Shown here in pieces: positions 1 through 13,151 of a stretch of 64,000 nt of DNA (its first letter is position 1; the number at the start of each line of letters is the position of its first letter). The position numbers and the translations under genes are program-made. The notes below the pieces were generated by a model that did no database searches, was not told where the DNA came from, and saw only the letters and a list, made by a program, of their open reading frames with translations. The stretch comes from Polydactylus sextarius (lineage: Eukaryota > Chordata > Actinopteri > Polynemidae), in the NCBI GenBank assembly GCA_016801845.1, contig CM028906.1, forward strand, positions 13,926,001 to 13,990,000, read 5' to 3'.

Positions 1-1978
1 TGCTGCTGCGGACATCATGTTCCTGGTACAAATAGGATTTCTATTTTTTGTTTTATTTTATTTTGGACTTTGGGCTGTCAGCACTAGACTGCTAATAGCT
101 AAGTGCCTTCTGTCCTCGGTGTCTCTTTGCAGAGCCGCACAGTGCTCATTTTGTGGCACGCATTGTAAAGTATCAGCCAGTAAAAGGCCAGGCCCACCGA
201 GTGGTCTTGTTGAATGCACTTTGACTGGGTGTTTGGAAGCATCTTCCCTTTTAAGTGTCTGCTATCAATAGTTCAGAAGGTTGTCCTCAGTCTTCTGAGC
301 TTAACAATGGCTTAATATAGATCTTTAAAATGTCAGGATATGGCAAGGATACAGATGTGGGAGTAGAAGAAGAAGAAGCCTTACTTCTCTACCGGAGGCT
401 TTCTGAAATGCTGCACCATTTGGCTCCGTCCCATGGGGAAATGTTAAGAAAATATTTCAGTTTGCTTCCTTTTACAGCCATCGGAAGTTACAAGATCTAT
501 CTGTGTTAGAAACACAAGCTTTTTGTTTTATAATGAATACAAATGTATTTACACTGAAACCATTTAAGAGGAAGGACTGACTCCAGTGCAGCTGCACAAT
601 AGGTCCATGAAAATGCATCAGGGACCACTTCTACATTTCCATGTTTCAATTAGTATTGATCTGGAAACCTCCTCAGTTGCTGCTCTGTACTTTTTTTGTA
701 TTGTGTGTTGCATATCAAACTGAGAAAAACTGTCTGTGCTTTTGTTCTGATTCTACTCCAGTCAAGTATTTTGGTATTGTTGAAGTTAGAAGAATGCTAT
801 CAATTATTTTCTTAATTTTCAATTCAATTTTTGAAACATATTTTTTTGGTATCATCACGTTTCAGAGTAAGCCTTTTACTGTCGGTGACATTTCTGTTGA
901 GGTAGTTGTTTTTGCTTAAATTCATGTTATACAGAACCTTTATGTGTTCAGTAAGTAATCAGGGACATATTTATCAGTGCCTTGAACTTTCATTCAAACT
1001 CCCAACCAAACCATATAGAGCCTATCCTGAAGGACTTGAGGCTAATGATTATTGCGCTCATATTTTCTGCACTGTAGATGAGGCCTTGAAATAGACTCAT
1101 GCTGTATAGTGCTGATGAGCTTCTTCCAAGTTAATGAACGTTGGGGGACTGATTCTCACCAGACAGCACTCTTGAAGTGCAATGAAGTCAGCTTGAACAG
1201 CACTTCTCACATCTTGTAATACAGGACTGCTTGTTCCCTGTTGGCTGCACAGTATCAGAAGGTTTTTTTTTTTTTTTTTAAGAGCTGCCCTTGTTTTAAC
1301 CATTATTGCCTCATGTGTTAAAAGCTGTTTAAGGCTAAAATAGATACACAATAGCCTGACCCATATTGTGGAACCAGAGAATCTTTGCTTCCTCAGCTGA
1401 TGTAGGCCATAACATCAACTCAAACACCAGCCAACTGACCGGACAGACAATAACCAACACTGTAAAAATAGCCCCAGAAAGAGGCTGAATGAAGAGGTGT
1501 AGCTCAGTCATAAACCTCCAGCCAGTGCAGCTCATCATTTCAGCCTGTTGTTCCCCTCTGGATACCTTTCACATGACTCCGATGTGGATTTTTCTTCTTG
1601 CAGAGGATGATGTTTTGCTTATTATACCGCACCAGAGAGCATTCACTCAAGAGGTGAGAAGGTGATTCTCAGGGTTTGAGATGATATTCCTGCCTAATTT
1701 TTTTTTTTCAAGATTGAAAAATAAAACTCATGCTGTGAAGGTTTTTAGCCTCCACTGTAACCACTGTTTAATTCAGTGCGAGCTTTAGCCAGCGGCCCTG
1801 AAAACAGCTCATATTATATAACAGCCAAATGCAGGGTTCTGCATGCTCACTCCTACGCTGGATAGGACTGTGATTCTTTTATACTGACAGATAAAATAAA
1901 AAATAAAAAAGCTATTGCACAGAAAATTAATTTGTTTGCTAAATTAATGATGATGTGGCAGAATGTTAATAATGTGTT

Positions 1979-2016
<38 letters not shown>
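1979..2016 (+). repeat. (TG)n(TA)15 microsatellite
   Basis: Four TG units run directly into 15 TA units. Confidence 0.97.
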
Positions 2017-2019
<3 letters not shown>

Positions 2020-5000
2020 TACAGCAGCTTAAAAGCAACATATCTGACATATGACAACATTAATAGTACCATACCTATAATAGTGACCATTTTTAGAGTC
2101 ATCATATTGTACTCTGCATCGTTAACAGAGACAATTCATATTATGTACACTGATCAGACGCAACATGAGAACAACTTGCATTTTAATGTCAACGTCTTCC
2201 TTGTACTGCTGTAACAGCTCTGACCTGTCATGGCCTCTGGAGGTGTCATATATAAAATGTAATGCTGTTGTTATGTGTGCATCTTACTGTATGCACCCAA
2301 AGAATAAACTCAACAATATTGTACTCATGGTTTAGTATTGACAGCCCTTTATTAAGCTTTATTTTTAATAACAGTGACCACACTGGACTATTTCTTTAAT
2401 GGTGGCATTATTGAATTTATTATATTGCTTTTATATTTTACTGTATACAATGCTATGTATTTGTTTTAACAAAAAAGATTGCTTACACTGTAAATCAAGC
2501 AGTTTGATTGGTCTTTTGCTGATGGTTACAAACTGCTACAAAATGGAAACATATTTTGTCAGCTGCGACCACTTCATGTGGATCAACGAATTCAGCAGCA
2601 TTAAAACTAAAAGAACCTAAAAATTGACAGATTTATATAAAAAGGAAATGTACAGAATCACCTTGCACTTTGTGTCAGACAGTTAGCAAGGCCCATTTCT
2701 TTGTAAGAATGATGCTTTATGAAGGTGTTAATGAAAACGGTTAAAGTTTAAATGTGTCTGTAACTTTCACATTGTCATCCATAGTAGTCATTTTTATAAA
2801 AGCAATAGCTCACTCTGGTCTGTGGGGGTCAGGAAGGGCAGAATAACTACTCTTAACTTTAGACCATTCTTTATTCTATTACATATTAAATAAGGATAAT
2901 TGTTTAAATACTTAAAACTAACCATAGTCTAGGACTCATTGAAGGTCAGAATTCGTTTGAGGTTGTTCCCACTCAGGACCCCATTCCCTCGAGACCAAGA
3001 GAAAGGGTAAAAAGTATTTAAAGGAATAGAATTTTTTTTCTTGTGAAATATCACAAATGTTCACCAACCTAGGTCTCTGAAACTTTAAATCAAACAATCT
3101 TCAAAGAAAAACAACTCTTTTAAAAGCCCAACTCTGTTAAGATGAAACAGTCTTAACGGCCAAAAGGTTTGGGATCTAAAACATACGTCAGTGTAAACTG
3201 CAGTTACATACAAAGCATTTACAGCTACAGTAGCTCTGTTTAAATCTTGTCCAGCAGGCTGGCAAACCTGAATCCATCATGGTCAGACAGTTTTCACTCT
3301 ACTCAGTTTGGAGCTATCCTTCCATCAGCTGCACTTCCCATCTCACCATATTCCCAAGTGGGATGTCGCCATGTTCCCATCATCCTCTCTCCAGTTTGCA
3401 TTAACACACCGCTGGGACCGGGAGACCACAGGCTCAGTGATATAGATAGAGAGCAGGCCTCCATCTTTCATAAGGGTGGTTAAAATTTTAGCTCTGGAGA
3501 GTAATTGTTGTGTAATCACAACTAGGGGATTCATTATTCATAGAGGCGCACACACATGCGCAGAACATGTACACATAAAGAGCACCTCATGGATTGTGCT
3601 CTCTGTGTCTCTCTCTCCCTGAACCTTTCTCTTCATCTCTCTTTACCATCTCATCTCAGTCTCTCTCTCTCTCTTTCTCTACCTCTCCTTCCACACTAAT
3701 GGAGTTAGTGAGCTCCGAGGATGAAACAATTAAAACAAAATTCATTTGAATGAATTAAAGAGCAGGGAGCTGCAGTAGCTGACACTTCTGAAGCAAGACA
3801 AATTATCCTGCATGGCTGCTTTAGTCGTATTTTACAGAGGCCTTGTCCCACCTCATTAACCTGTGAATTAACCCGAGGAAAGGCATCGTAAGTAAACAAT
3901 AATGCAAAATAGACAGGGGATAATGACAAAGGAAACATTCAATGTATAATGTTACCTATGCTGTAGACCCAATTGATGGAGTAGGTGCAGTAGCATAGAG
4001 ATGTCACCTGTGAGCCATCAGTTTGTGTGGTGAATAAAGAAAAACACAATCCAGTCACATCCATGGATTTTCCAATATTTTCCTCTGAGCAGCACCAGGA
4101 GATGCAGGAGATTTGCAGCCTGGCTGCAAAGACTTCAGAGGTTGTTATGGAAGTGCCAAGGCCATCTGTGCTGCTCTAAGAGGGTGTGAAATGAAGATGG
4201 AGAGCGTGTCACAGTGTGATGAGAGGTCATTACTGGTTCCTCAAAGGCAGCAGATTATGTCAATTTTACAGGTCACAGTCTTGTGGGTCACTACATTTTT
4301 TTTCATCTATGTGACACCTTAACACTTGGTAATGAGTCCAGAAGTGTCACAGGTTCAAATGTGCATTAAGATCTGTGATGCTCAGGAACAGAAGCTAAAC
4401 AGTGTCGCTGGCAATGATTAGATTCTGCCAGATGGCATCAGGATGTTGCTTCTTGTGCTCGCAGTCACTGCAACAATCACTCTCCTGTCTCTCTCCTGGC
4501 AGATTGTCATGTTATGTGTTTATATGGAGCATAATGACTGAATACACAGTGCAGGTTGTACATCTAGCTAGCTCAACAGAGCCATTTCCATCTGAATGAG
4601 CTGCGTGCGACAGAAAGCAGTTATCTTACAGAATGTTGCTGAACTGTACTTAAGAATGACAGTGAAAGCAGACACTGCTAAGGGTTTGTGCCCTTACTGA
4701 GTGTGACCTCTGACCTCTTTGTTGAGATTAGCCATAAAGTTATAGTGAGCCAGTTATCCAAAAAGCACTTTCACTCTCGGCAGAGCTGTCAGTCTCAAGC
4801 TTTTTTTTTTTTTTGTATTTTTTCTTTAATCTAGAGATAATATACACAAACTTCCAAAATCCATATATCCCATCATACATTTTCTTTGATCTGCTCTACA
4901 CTGTTGTACATGTTTTATTAATGCTTGTAAAGTATTTTTTTCAAGTGTATGTCAGGTAATGTAATGTTAATGGGACATTTATCTGTTTATCTGTTATGTC

Positions 5001-5429
5001 ATCTAATTACTTGTAATTACTTGTAGGATGGATTTATTCTTTGTATTTCTTGAGATAATCACAGACCGTCCCAGTAGTCACCAGGGACACTTTTTATCTA
5101 GAGTCTTTGCTTTCCACACAGCTTTACATTTTTTAGATTAGTCTAGGTAATTCGAGCTATCAGTGGCATCCTTTGGCATGGTTTTGTTTTGATATGATTT
5201 CATCAGATGAAATTTGTCTTGTTCAAATGCATAACTAAACACTTGCGATTAGGCAACACAAAAACATCACAAACGTACACTGGTGTCTGATGTGCTGGTG
5301 CCACAGGAAGTTATTAAAGCTGAAATTGAAACTGTAGTTGAAATTGTTGTGCATATGTCAGGTCACTAAAACTGTGCAAAGGCACAAATTCCACAAGTTT
5401 GCGCTTCCTGTTTGCGCAACCTTGACCTA

Positions 5430-5458
5430 TTGAAAGATGTTCCAGGAACATCTTTCAA
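5430..5458. promoter_or_regulatory. 29-bp near-perfect palindrome with STAT-like core
   Basis: The 14-bp arms (ttgaaagatgttcc and its exact complement) are separated by one base. The centre TTCCAGGAA matches the STAT GAS consensus TTCCNGGAA. A perfect C/EBP palindrome TTGCGCAA lies 10 nt upstream (5412-5419). The role is unproven. Confidence 0.35.
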
Positions 5459-8400
5459 AGTCATAACTGTTCACCAGCCATTCTTTGTTCTGTCTTACTA
5501 CTCTATTTACACAGCTGCTGAAAACCTTCTGAAAATCAAATAGGTGCTGTAATATTGTATTGTAGCTGTGATATTGCATTTCAGCTGCTTGGCAAAGTGG
5601 CTTTATTCTTGTGTCTGGGCTTCATGGCAGCTAACTGGCAGCGAGATAAACTCCATGTAGCCCAGGGGAGCATGGTGATGATGAGCTAAACAAACAGGCT
5701 AACAGTGCTACAGCATCACAGCACAACAGAGTCTGTTTAACACAGCATGTTCTTTACGCATGGTGAGGGAGGAGAGGGGAGGAGGCCTGAGGAAGAAAAG
5801 GGAGAGAAGGGTTGATGAAGAAGAAAGCATAGAAAAGAGAAAAAATAAAGAGTAGAGGAGGGGGTGATATGGGTATCTGACAGGCTGGCTCAGCTGGGTC
5901 TTAGCTAATGGGTGAAATGGGAACTCTGCTGATGCTCCTCTATGACTGTTGGGATGAACATTTCACTGATGTTGGTTCTATTCTTTTTACCCAGAGGCAG
6001 CTCAAGGGCTTTAAAACAAATCTCCCATCCTGACTGATGTAAGGTCAGCTATAGAGTCATCTTGAACAGCCAAGAACATTATAATTACAACATTATTACA
6101 GCATAGCAAGTATATCATGAGTAAAATTTGAATTAACATGCAACTACGACAATGTGATTAGAACAAAATGATGCTGTGGGAAGCACCAGACTGTAAACAT
6201 GACATCATGTTATATGTATAATGTTTAATTTATATCATCTCCTTAGTATGTTACACATGTATACATGACATAGGGATGTGGTGCATTTGTGTGTGTGTGC
6301 ATGTGGAGACCCTGGATTTAAAACCACCTCCAGGGACTGAGCTCTGATTAAAGAGCGTCTTCATGGTGACCGCAGCAATAGACACTTTTTGGGTCATGTG
6401 AGAGATGGTATCCTTTGGATTCAATATATCAACCCCTCCTACCTTGACCTACACACACACGCACACACACACAGTCACCTGCACATATTTGAATGTCTGT
6501 AGGTCCAGGATATGGGCTAGAGAAATGAATAACGATAGACAGGATATAGTTTGTATGTGAGTGTGTTTGTGTGTGTCCAGTACCTTTGCTTTGTCAACAG
6601 TAAAACATAGTTCAAACCTATTTCCACTGAGAGAGGGGCAGTAATATGTTTTGGACCAATGCTGTAGCTAAGATAAGATCCACGTAACTGCAGCCCACAA
6701 TCTGATCCTGCCGCTGTGCCAGAGGGTAAAATCCAATTTCCTCCACACTCCGAAAAAAAATGCAAAGCGAGAAAAGCAAAACATTGTTTTAATCAATGAT
6801 TAATGCTTTGCAGGAGATGACTATTTATCTCTTGCATAGTCCGGTTGGGCAAAATGTAGCAGCCAATATATTGTTTGTACTTGCAGTAGGTTTGTGGCAG
6901 AATAATTGTATGATAAGCCCTGGCATGTCTTTAACCTGAGCCTTTGTGTCTTCCTGGCCTTCCTCCACCAGAGCGTGTATGCCTTCTCACAACATGACAT
7001 TTGGAGCGCAAATTGTCTGGCCTTTCAGAAAGCTGGACTGTCTAGCTCATACTGACAGGACAGACAAAACAGTTGCTCAGATAACTGCTCCGTCCTCAAT
7101 TATTAGACTTCTTTGAAGTGAATGTTCCCTGCACTGTGCGTGCCTGTCATCTCCTGGCGATAAGCAGAGAGCTCCACAGTACAGCTACAAGTCATCTGTT
7201 GATTTGCCACTGGACTTTGTCACTGTGTCACTCTGGGTGGAGAAAAGCACTTGCTCACAGGTCAGCATGAGACCATCAAACCAAAACATCAGGATATACT
7301 GACAGGCAGACCTGACCATTTACTACTGCCTTACTCCCAGAAAAATGATCATCCAGGCATAGCTCAGTTTTTGTAACTGGGCACAGCAAACCTGTCACTC
7401 TCTGGATTATGGATTTCATGTTGAAGCAATACACAGAATGGGGCTATACTAAAAATGACTCAATATATACAGAGTTTAGATCATGTTTCTCCAAAACAGA
7501 AAACACAAGACTAAAAAATAAAGGATGCAATACTGACAGACTGTGTCACCTCTAAAACATAGTGTGCTACAAATATTCACCTAACTAGCTCACCTACATA
7601 ATTTCATGAGGTTAGAGGTTATGATAAAAAAGTTTTTGACATATATTGTGTGGTATTTCTGTACTGTCGGCGCCACAGTCCTGGATCTGGCTACATCAGA
7701 GAAGGTAAATAGTAATTCTGCTCAGCAACAACCCCAGCTAGTGTTAACCCAAGATATGTGGACCAACATGTTCATCTTTTGTATTTTGTAATATTAAAAC
7801 TTAAACATGCTGTCTGAAAATACACAAAATTGATCATAAACTTGGTCAGCGCTTTTCCAAGTCTATTCGTTAAGCACATATCAATGGGCTAAAGAAGTTG
7901 TCGCTATCGTAGTTGCAACACAAGAACTAAAATTGGCACACAAGAACACTGGTGTTTATTTGTTTCCAAGTAAAGACATTAATCTCATTGTTTTAACATG
8001 TTTTATATGCAAGTGCATATTTAAGACTCCTGTACAAAGTTCTCAATTTAAAGCAAGGCAGCTGAACACCTTTAAAAGTTATCTCAGTTTTAAACTGATG
8101 TAAATGTTAGCTTAATTAGCTAACAAGCTATGACTGAATTCTATGGATGGATGATGTCATTTTAGCTTAAAGAAGCTTAGAGAGCTTAGAGAATCAACAC
8201 TTCCAGTCAACAACAGCCAGCTAGGAATGAGAAAGTGTTTTTTGTCTAATCCTGTCTGAAATCAAGGACATAATGTTTGCTACATTAATCTTCATTCATT
8301 AAGCGAAGGGCTTGACAAAAAGGTCAGTAGCTATGTATATTTGTGTCTCAGAAATGAGCATATTGTCGAGTGGAAGTCTAACTACAACATGCTGTGTTTA

Positions 8401-9640
8401 CTTAGAATTTTCCTTTTTGTGCAAATTACTCGTTATAGATGTCGTACGCAAATGTGTCCCCGGGAATAATTTCTTGCAGCCAGCCATACTGATGCACCTT
8501 GGCTGTATCTCTCTTGAGGATGTAGCCTAGGTGCATCAGTAGTTCATCAAGCATGCAGCAGGGAGAGACAGTGCTACAGTAGCACCATCTGTATGTAATC
8601 CTCTGTTGATTAGCATGTAGCTCCATGGTATTTTTCAGCTAGCCAGCTTGTCTTGTTGCCCCCAGAGTCTTAATCCTTCCTCCGCCTGTTGTGTTTCTGC
8701 TCCACTGGGGACCAATCGCGCCAATTCCACTCATCGAGCTTGATAATTAGTGACAATTGTAAAAGTAATTTACAAACTCAAGCGATACCATTGAGCAAAT
8801 GGTGCCAATTAACTAGAGATGCTAATGTGGGCAGAAATGCGGAAAAGCAGCATCCGACCTCCATTACAGTGAGAGGAGGAAGGCCAGGAAACTGTCCTCC
8901 ACGTGTCAGGGAGAATTATCCAGGGAGGAGAAAGGAGGCGATGTACATTGTTGGACTTGGGCTTGTCACCATGCTGCAGATTAATCCCACAATACAAGTA
9001 CAAGTATCGTGACCAGGGCAACAACATTTTAATTTGCATTTAAGACTATTAGCTGATGCCCTTATTTATAGTCACTGGCCCTCAAGCAGTAGAATATATT
9101 TCAATTCCTACATCATTAGAATAGCAAAAACTGGGATTTTAGGAAAAGAACACCCATCTTGTCAGCTGAAATCAAAATGCTGTGCACACCAGGAAAGGAC
9201 ATTGCCATCACAGAACTGATCTGCTGCACATTACCACAAATTGATGTCAGATGTGGTTACTGGTTAAAAATATTCCCTCCACATGAGATGATTAATGGAA
9301 TGTGAAATTGTGCCTTTTTTATCGTGAACTAATTAATATTTGTAGCCTGCAAGTTTCCTCCTTTAATTAATCACATAAAATAGCCTGGAAATGGAAAATA
9401 AAAATCATTTAGCTTAAAGCTTCAGCATTTTACCATTAGACATGTTTTAAGACTCAAGCAGGAGGTCCTGAACTTAAGTAAAAATATTACTAATTTAACT
9501 GGATAAGCTGAAACTGCTCTGAGCATGATTGTTATACGCTTACAGAATCTTTATAATTAGAATAGCATCATACTTTGCCGTTTATCAAAGTGACTTTATA
9601 GTCAAGCTAGCAATGTGGCTTTAGAGGCACTTTTCTCATT

Positions 9641-10150
9641 TCAGTCTGAAATATCTCAACAGCTGTTTGACACATCGATATCGAATTGGGTACAGACATT
9701 CATAGTGCCCTAATGAGTTTGGTGATCTCCTGTCTTCTCAACACCACCTTCAGGCCAGATCAGTAATCCAGTGAAATACTGAGTTAATAGATATTCACAG
9801 AGCTGAGACCACGACTCCCTTTATCTTTTGACCTGGGTTTTTCTCTATTATCACATGAGATATTTAAATGAAACCTCACAGCTTTTGGCTGAATGGACAT
9901 AAAATGTGTTAGAGACATTTATATCTCCCTCAGGATTAACTGTAATAAGTTGTAGTTTCTTAACTTTTCATTAATTTGTCTAATTCGTCTATTAGTTTTG
10001 TTTATGACTAACTTCCCGCAGAACTCGTGGCATCTCTATCAACATCACCTGCACCTTCATATTTAGTGCTAAAGAGCAAATATAGCTTGCTAACAGGCTA
10101 AATTAAGATGAAGAGCATGGTCAATATAACACCAGGTGTTTGACAGCATG
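9641..10150 (+). repeat. Decayed teleost interspersed repeat, copy 1
   Basis: It contains gggtacagacattcatagtg, tttggtgatctcctgtcttc and the block atttagtgctaaagagcaaa, then gctaacaggctaaattaaga and atgaagagcatggtc. I recognise this order from an abundant fish repeat (sense orientation). It shares its body with 15740-16505. Confidence 0.6.
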
Positions 10151-13129
10151 TTTGCCTGCTGTCACGAGCAGTTAGAATGTAGCAGATATATCAGCTTGGT
10201 TGATGTTTTGGTAAGACTGTAATACAAATCCAGACTTTTCCAGCTGATACAGCAGTTTACTGTAACTGCGTAGTCATAGCAGTATTTTATGTGCAAATCA
10301 TCGACTGATTCCCTTTTTTCCTCCATCCAAATATTCTCTGCCTCTGCCCTAATTTTACCTCATCTGTCTGTGGTCTACAAGCTTGCCTATGCACCTTTGA
10401 GGCCCCTCTCTTTCTTCCATAAATCAATAAATCTACAAAGCTGCGGGCATGTGGGAACGTATACTGCAGATAATGTGGACAGATTAAATTTTGCTCTATT
10501 TGTGTTTTAGCAAAGAGAACGTCTGAAAAAGAGTCTCATTATTTGAATTCAAGGCCCCACTGTCTTATTATGAGTAGTGTAATTGTTGCTTGGTTCAGTG
10601 CTTGTGGCTTTGCCAGACTCGAAAAAGAATAGGTAATGTGATTAATCCACTGTAAGCAGGAGGGAGCCTTCTGGTTAATGGTACACTTTGCCCTTTGTAG
10701 AAACCTCTCTTCTTCTTCCCTCTCCTCCCCTCTTTCCCTTCGTCCTCCCCCTGCTCCAGGATTAAAAACAGGAGGTGTATTCCCATTCTGTCAGTCACTT
10801 TCACTCTGCCTCCTAGGCCTCAGCCTCTATCAGTGTAAACAGAAGAGGGAAAGTAGTGTTTGGTGTTTTCCCCTGTCTAAAAACCTCCTTTTGTGTCTCT
10901 TTGATACCAGGCACTGGAATAGTAATTGCTATCACTTATGAAACAAAATGACAAGCACTGCAAACAGTTTAGCAATGCAAATACAGAAGAACAGACAACA
11001 GAGTAGAGGGGATAGAGGTCTATGAAGAGTAGTTGCAGTCTGTGTGGGCTGTGTGAAGGTCCAATGCATATAGCTAAGATGCTTTGGATTGCTTTTGAAA
11101 GGGCAAGCAATTTATGTGAGACAAATATTTGTAGAAATAATTTTTGTGTATGGTAATCCAATGGACTGTCATTTCTTAGCTCTAATTGACCATTGCCATT
11201 TGCTGTATTTTTTCCTGCACTTTACTATCAGTCAAAACTTTTAGAATAATCCCTTTGTCCCAGGTGTTCAAATTTCAGCACTTCAGTATTCAGAGATTAG
11301 GAAACTTGTTAACTCACAATTTTCACAAAGCTGTGGAAGTGGTGAAACCTTGACAGCAAACATTTCTTACAGGTTCCCCAGCTCTTGTTATTGCTTTCAG
11401 ATCCTCTGCCTGTGTAAAGGCAGTGTTGGAGCAAACTGCATTACTGCATCCTCTGATACATTGTTAGGATGATACTGTACTGCAGGAGGTGCCACTGTAT
11501 ATTGCTATCAGAATGGTGAAAAAATGGGAAGTAAGACAAAAGACACATCTGTCACTGATTCACCTACAGCAAAATAATGACCCAAAAGGGAAAGACAGTG
11601 ACTTCACATGATGGAAGATCTGGGCAGTCTTCAGACTCAAAACCCATGGAGCTGGTTTGGATCCAGCTGGACAGAAGGTGAAAGCAAAGCAAACCTACAC
11701 ATTTGCACATTTGCAGTGGCGTTGGGATGAACTTTCCAAACAATGTTTTCATTTCCAATGTAGAAAGAACATTGTGAGTGTGTTTGGCTGTTGAATGAGT
11801 GAAAAATTGAATTAAACAAGATGATTCCAAGCTGAACGTCCCTTTTGTGCCTGTATATTTCCAGTGGAACAGAGAGTCTGTCCTACTGGGAGCTGAAGCC
11901 TGGCCTTCCTGGCTTACAAGCAGTGGATGAAGCCAAAGCAGCAATGGCTGGATGCTGGCGATTCAAAGCGCATACAAAAAGAAAGAAATCAAGGAACTGG
12001 ATGGTTCCTATTCCCTCTTTAAAGCTGTGGAAGTGGATAAGCTTCTGGTGTTATTCACTAGCTCCCTCTGACATCTTCTGTTGATGTTTATTTAAATGGT
12101 GCTCACATCAGTGTTGAAATCATCCCATTGCGAATGCCCAGCAGGACACAAAACAGCTGGGCTCTGGAAGGGAAACAGGGAAAGAAGGAGACTGGTAGAG
12201 AGAGTAATATATCTAAAAGGATAGAGGAAGAAAAAAGAGAGAAAACTTGAGCATTTTATGTAAAGGAAGGTATTTGTGTGAAATGTATTTTGTGTAATGA
12301 GACACCCCAATTCTGCTCTTTGAAATAGCATTACCTGGAGCTGGAAAATAAGAATCTCTTCTTTTGCCTGTCCCCCATGTAGCTGGCTGTCCTCAGCTTA
12401 AGTTGGGCCTATCTTCCTTTTAAAAAAAAAAAAAAAACACCAGCACTGTATTTTTTCAGATTTAGTTGTCAGGCTTGTCATCAGAAGAGGGTGTCATTTC
12501 AAAGCTCCTGCTGGGAGATTGTGCTTTCTTCTATGACATTCTGACACGGAGTGTTAATAATCTAGTTTTCTTTTCATAGCACTCACAAACACAGCCAACG
12601 ACCCCATAGGCTATCAACAGAAATGTCCATTCACCATATAAGCTCCTGCTTTCTGTTGTATTCGTTGGTATATTTCTCCAGTCTTAGAGGGGCTTGTTGC
12701 CTCAGTGTGGAGTGTGTTGGACAACCATTTTGTTCTTACAACATGGGAACACTGTTTTCTCAGTGTGATGAGCATCATTTGACAGTCCCCTGTCTCAGCA
12801 TCCAAACCCATTTACAGCCAGCTCATTCACTTTATTGCTGTTCGCTGATGGCAGCACTTTGAAGTGTTTGCTAAAGGAGGGTGGGGGGTTGTGTGTGGGG
12901 GCAGGGGAAGTTTAATTGGCTGCATTAGCTAGTTTGCTTCTCTTCCTCTTTCATGGTGGCCCCCAGTCACAGTAAGTTGGATTAGACGACCTACATTTTA
13001 GTTTTACTTTTCTCCCGCCTAATCTTGAATCTTTGCTGTGTCTTCCTTGTGTCTTGCTTAGGCTTCTCTGAAGGATTTCAGTTCATCTCCACCAGCTCGA
13101 CACAAAATGAGTCTTGGTTGGTTGCGTGT

Positions 13130-13151
13130 AAAAAAAAAAAAAAAAAAAAAA
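13130..13151 (+). repeat. A22 homopolymer
   Basis: Uninterrupted A run; no retrotransposon body is recognised directly upstream. Confidence 0.95.

Noticed and set aside
8689..9012. 107-codon open frame, plus strand
   Set aside because: No domain or family resemblance and no supporting splice sites or promoter; better treated as possible conserved non-coding DNA.
11564..11944. 126-codon open frame, minus strand
   Set aside because: Low-complexity hydrophobic content typical of a chance frame; no recognisable domain.
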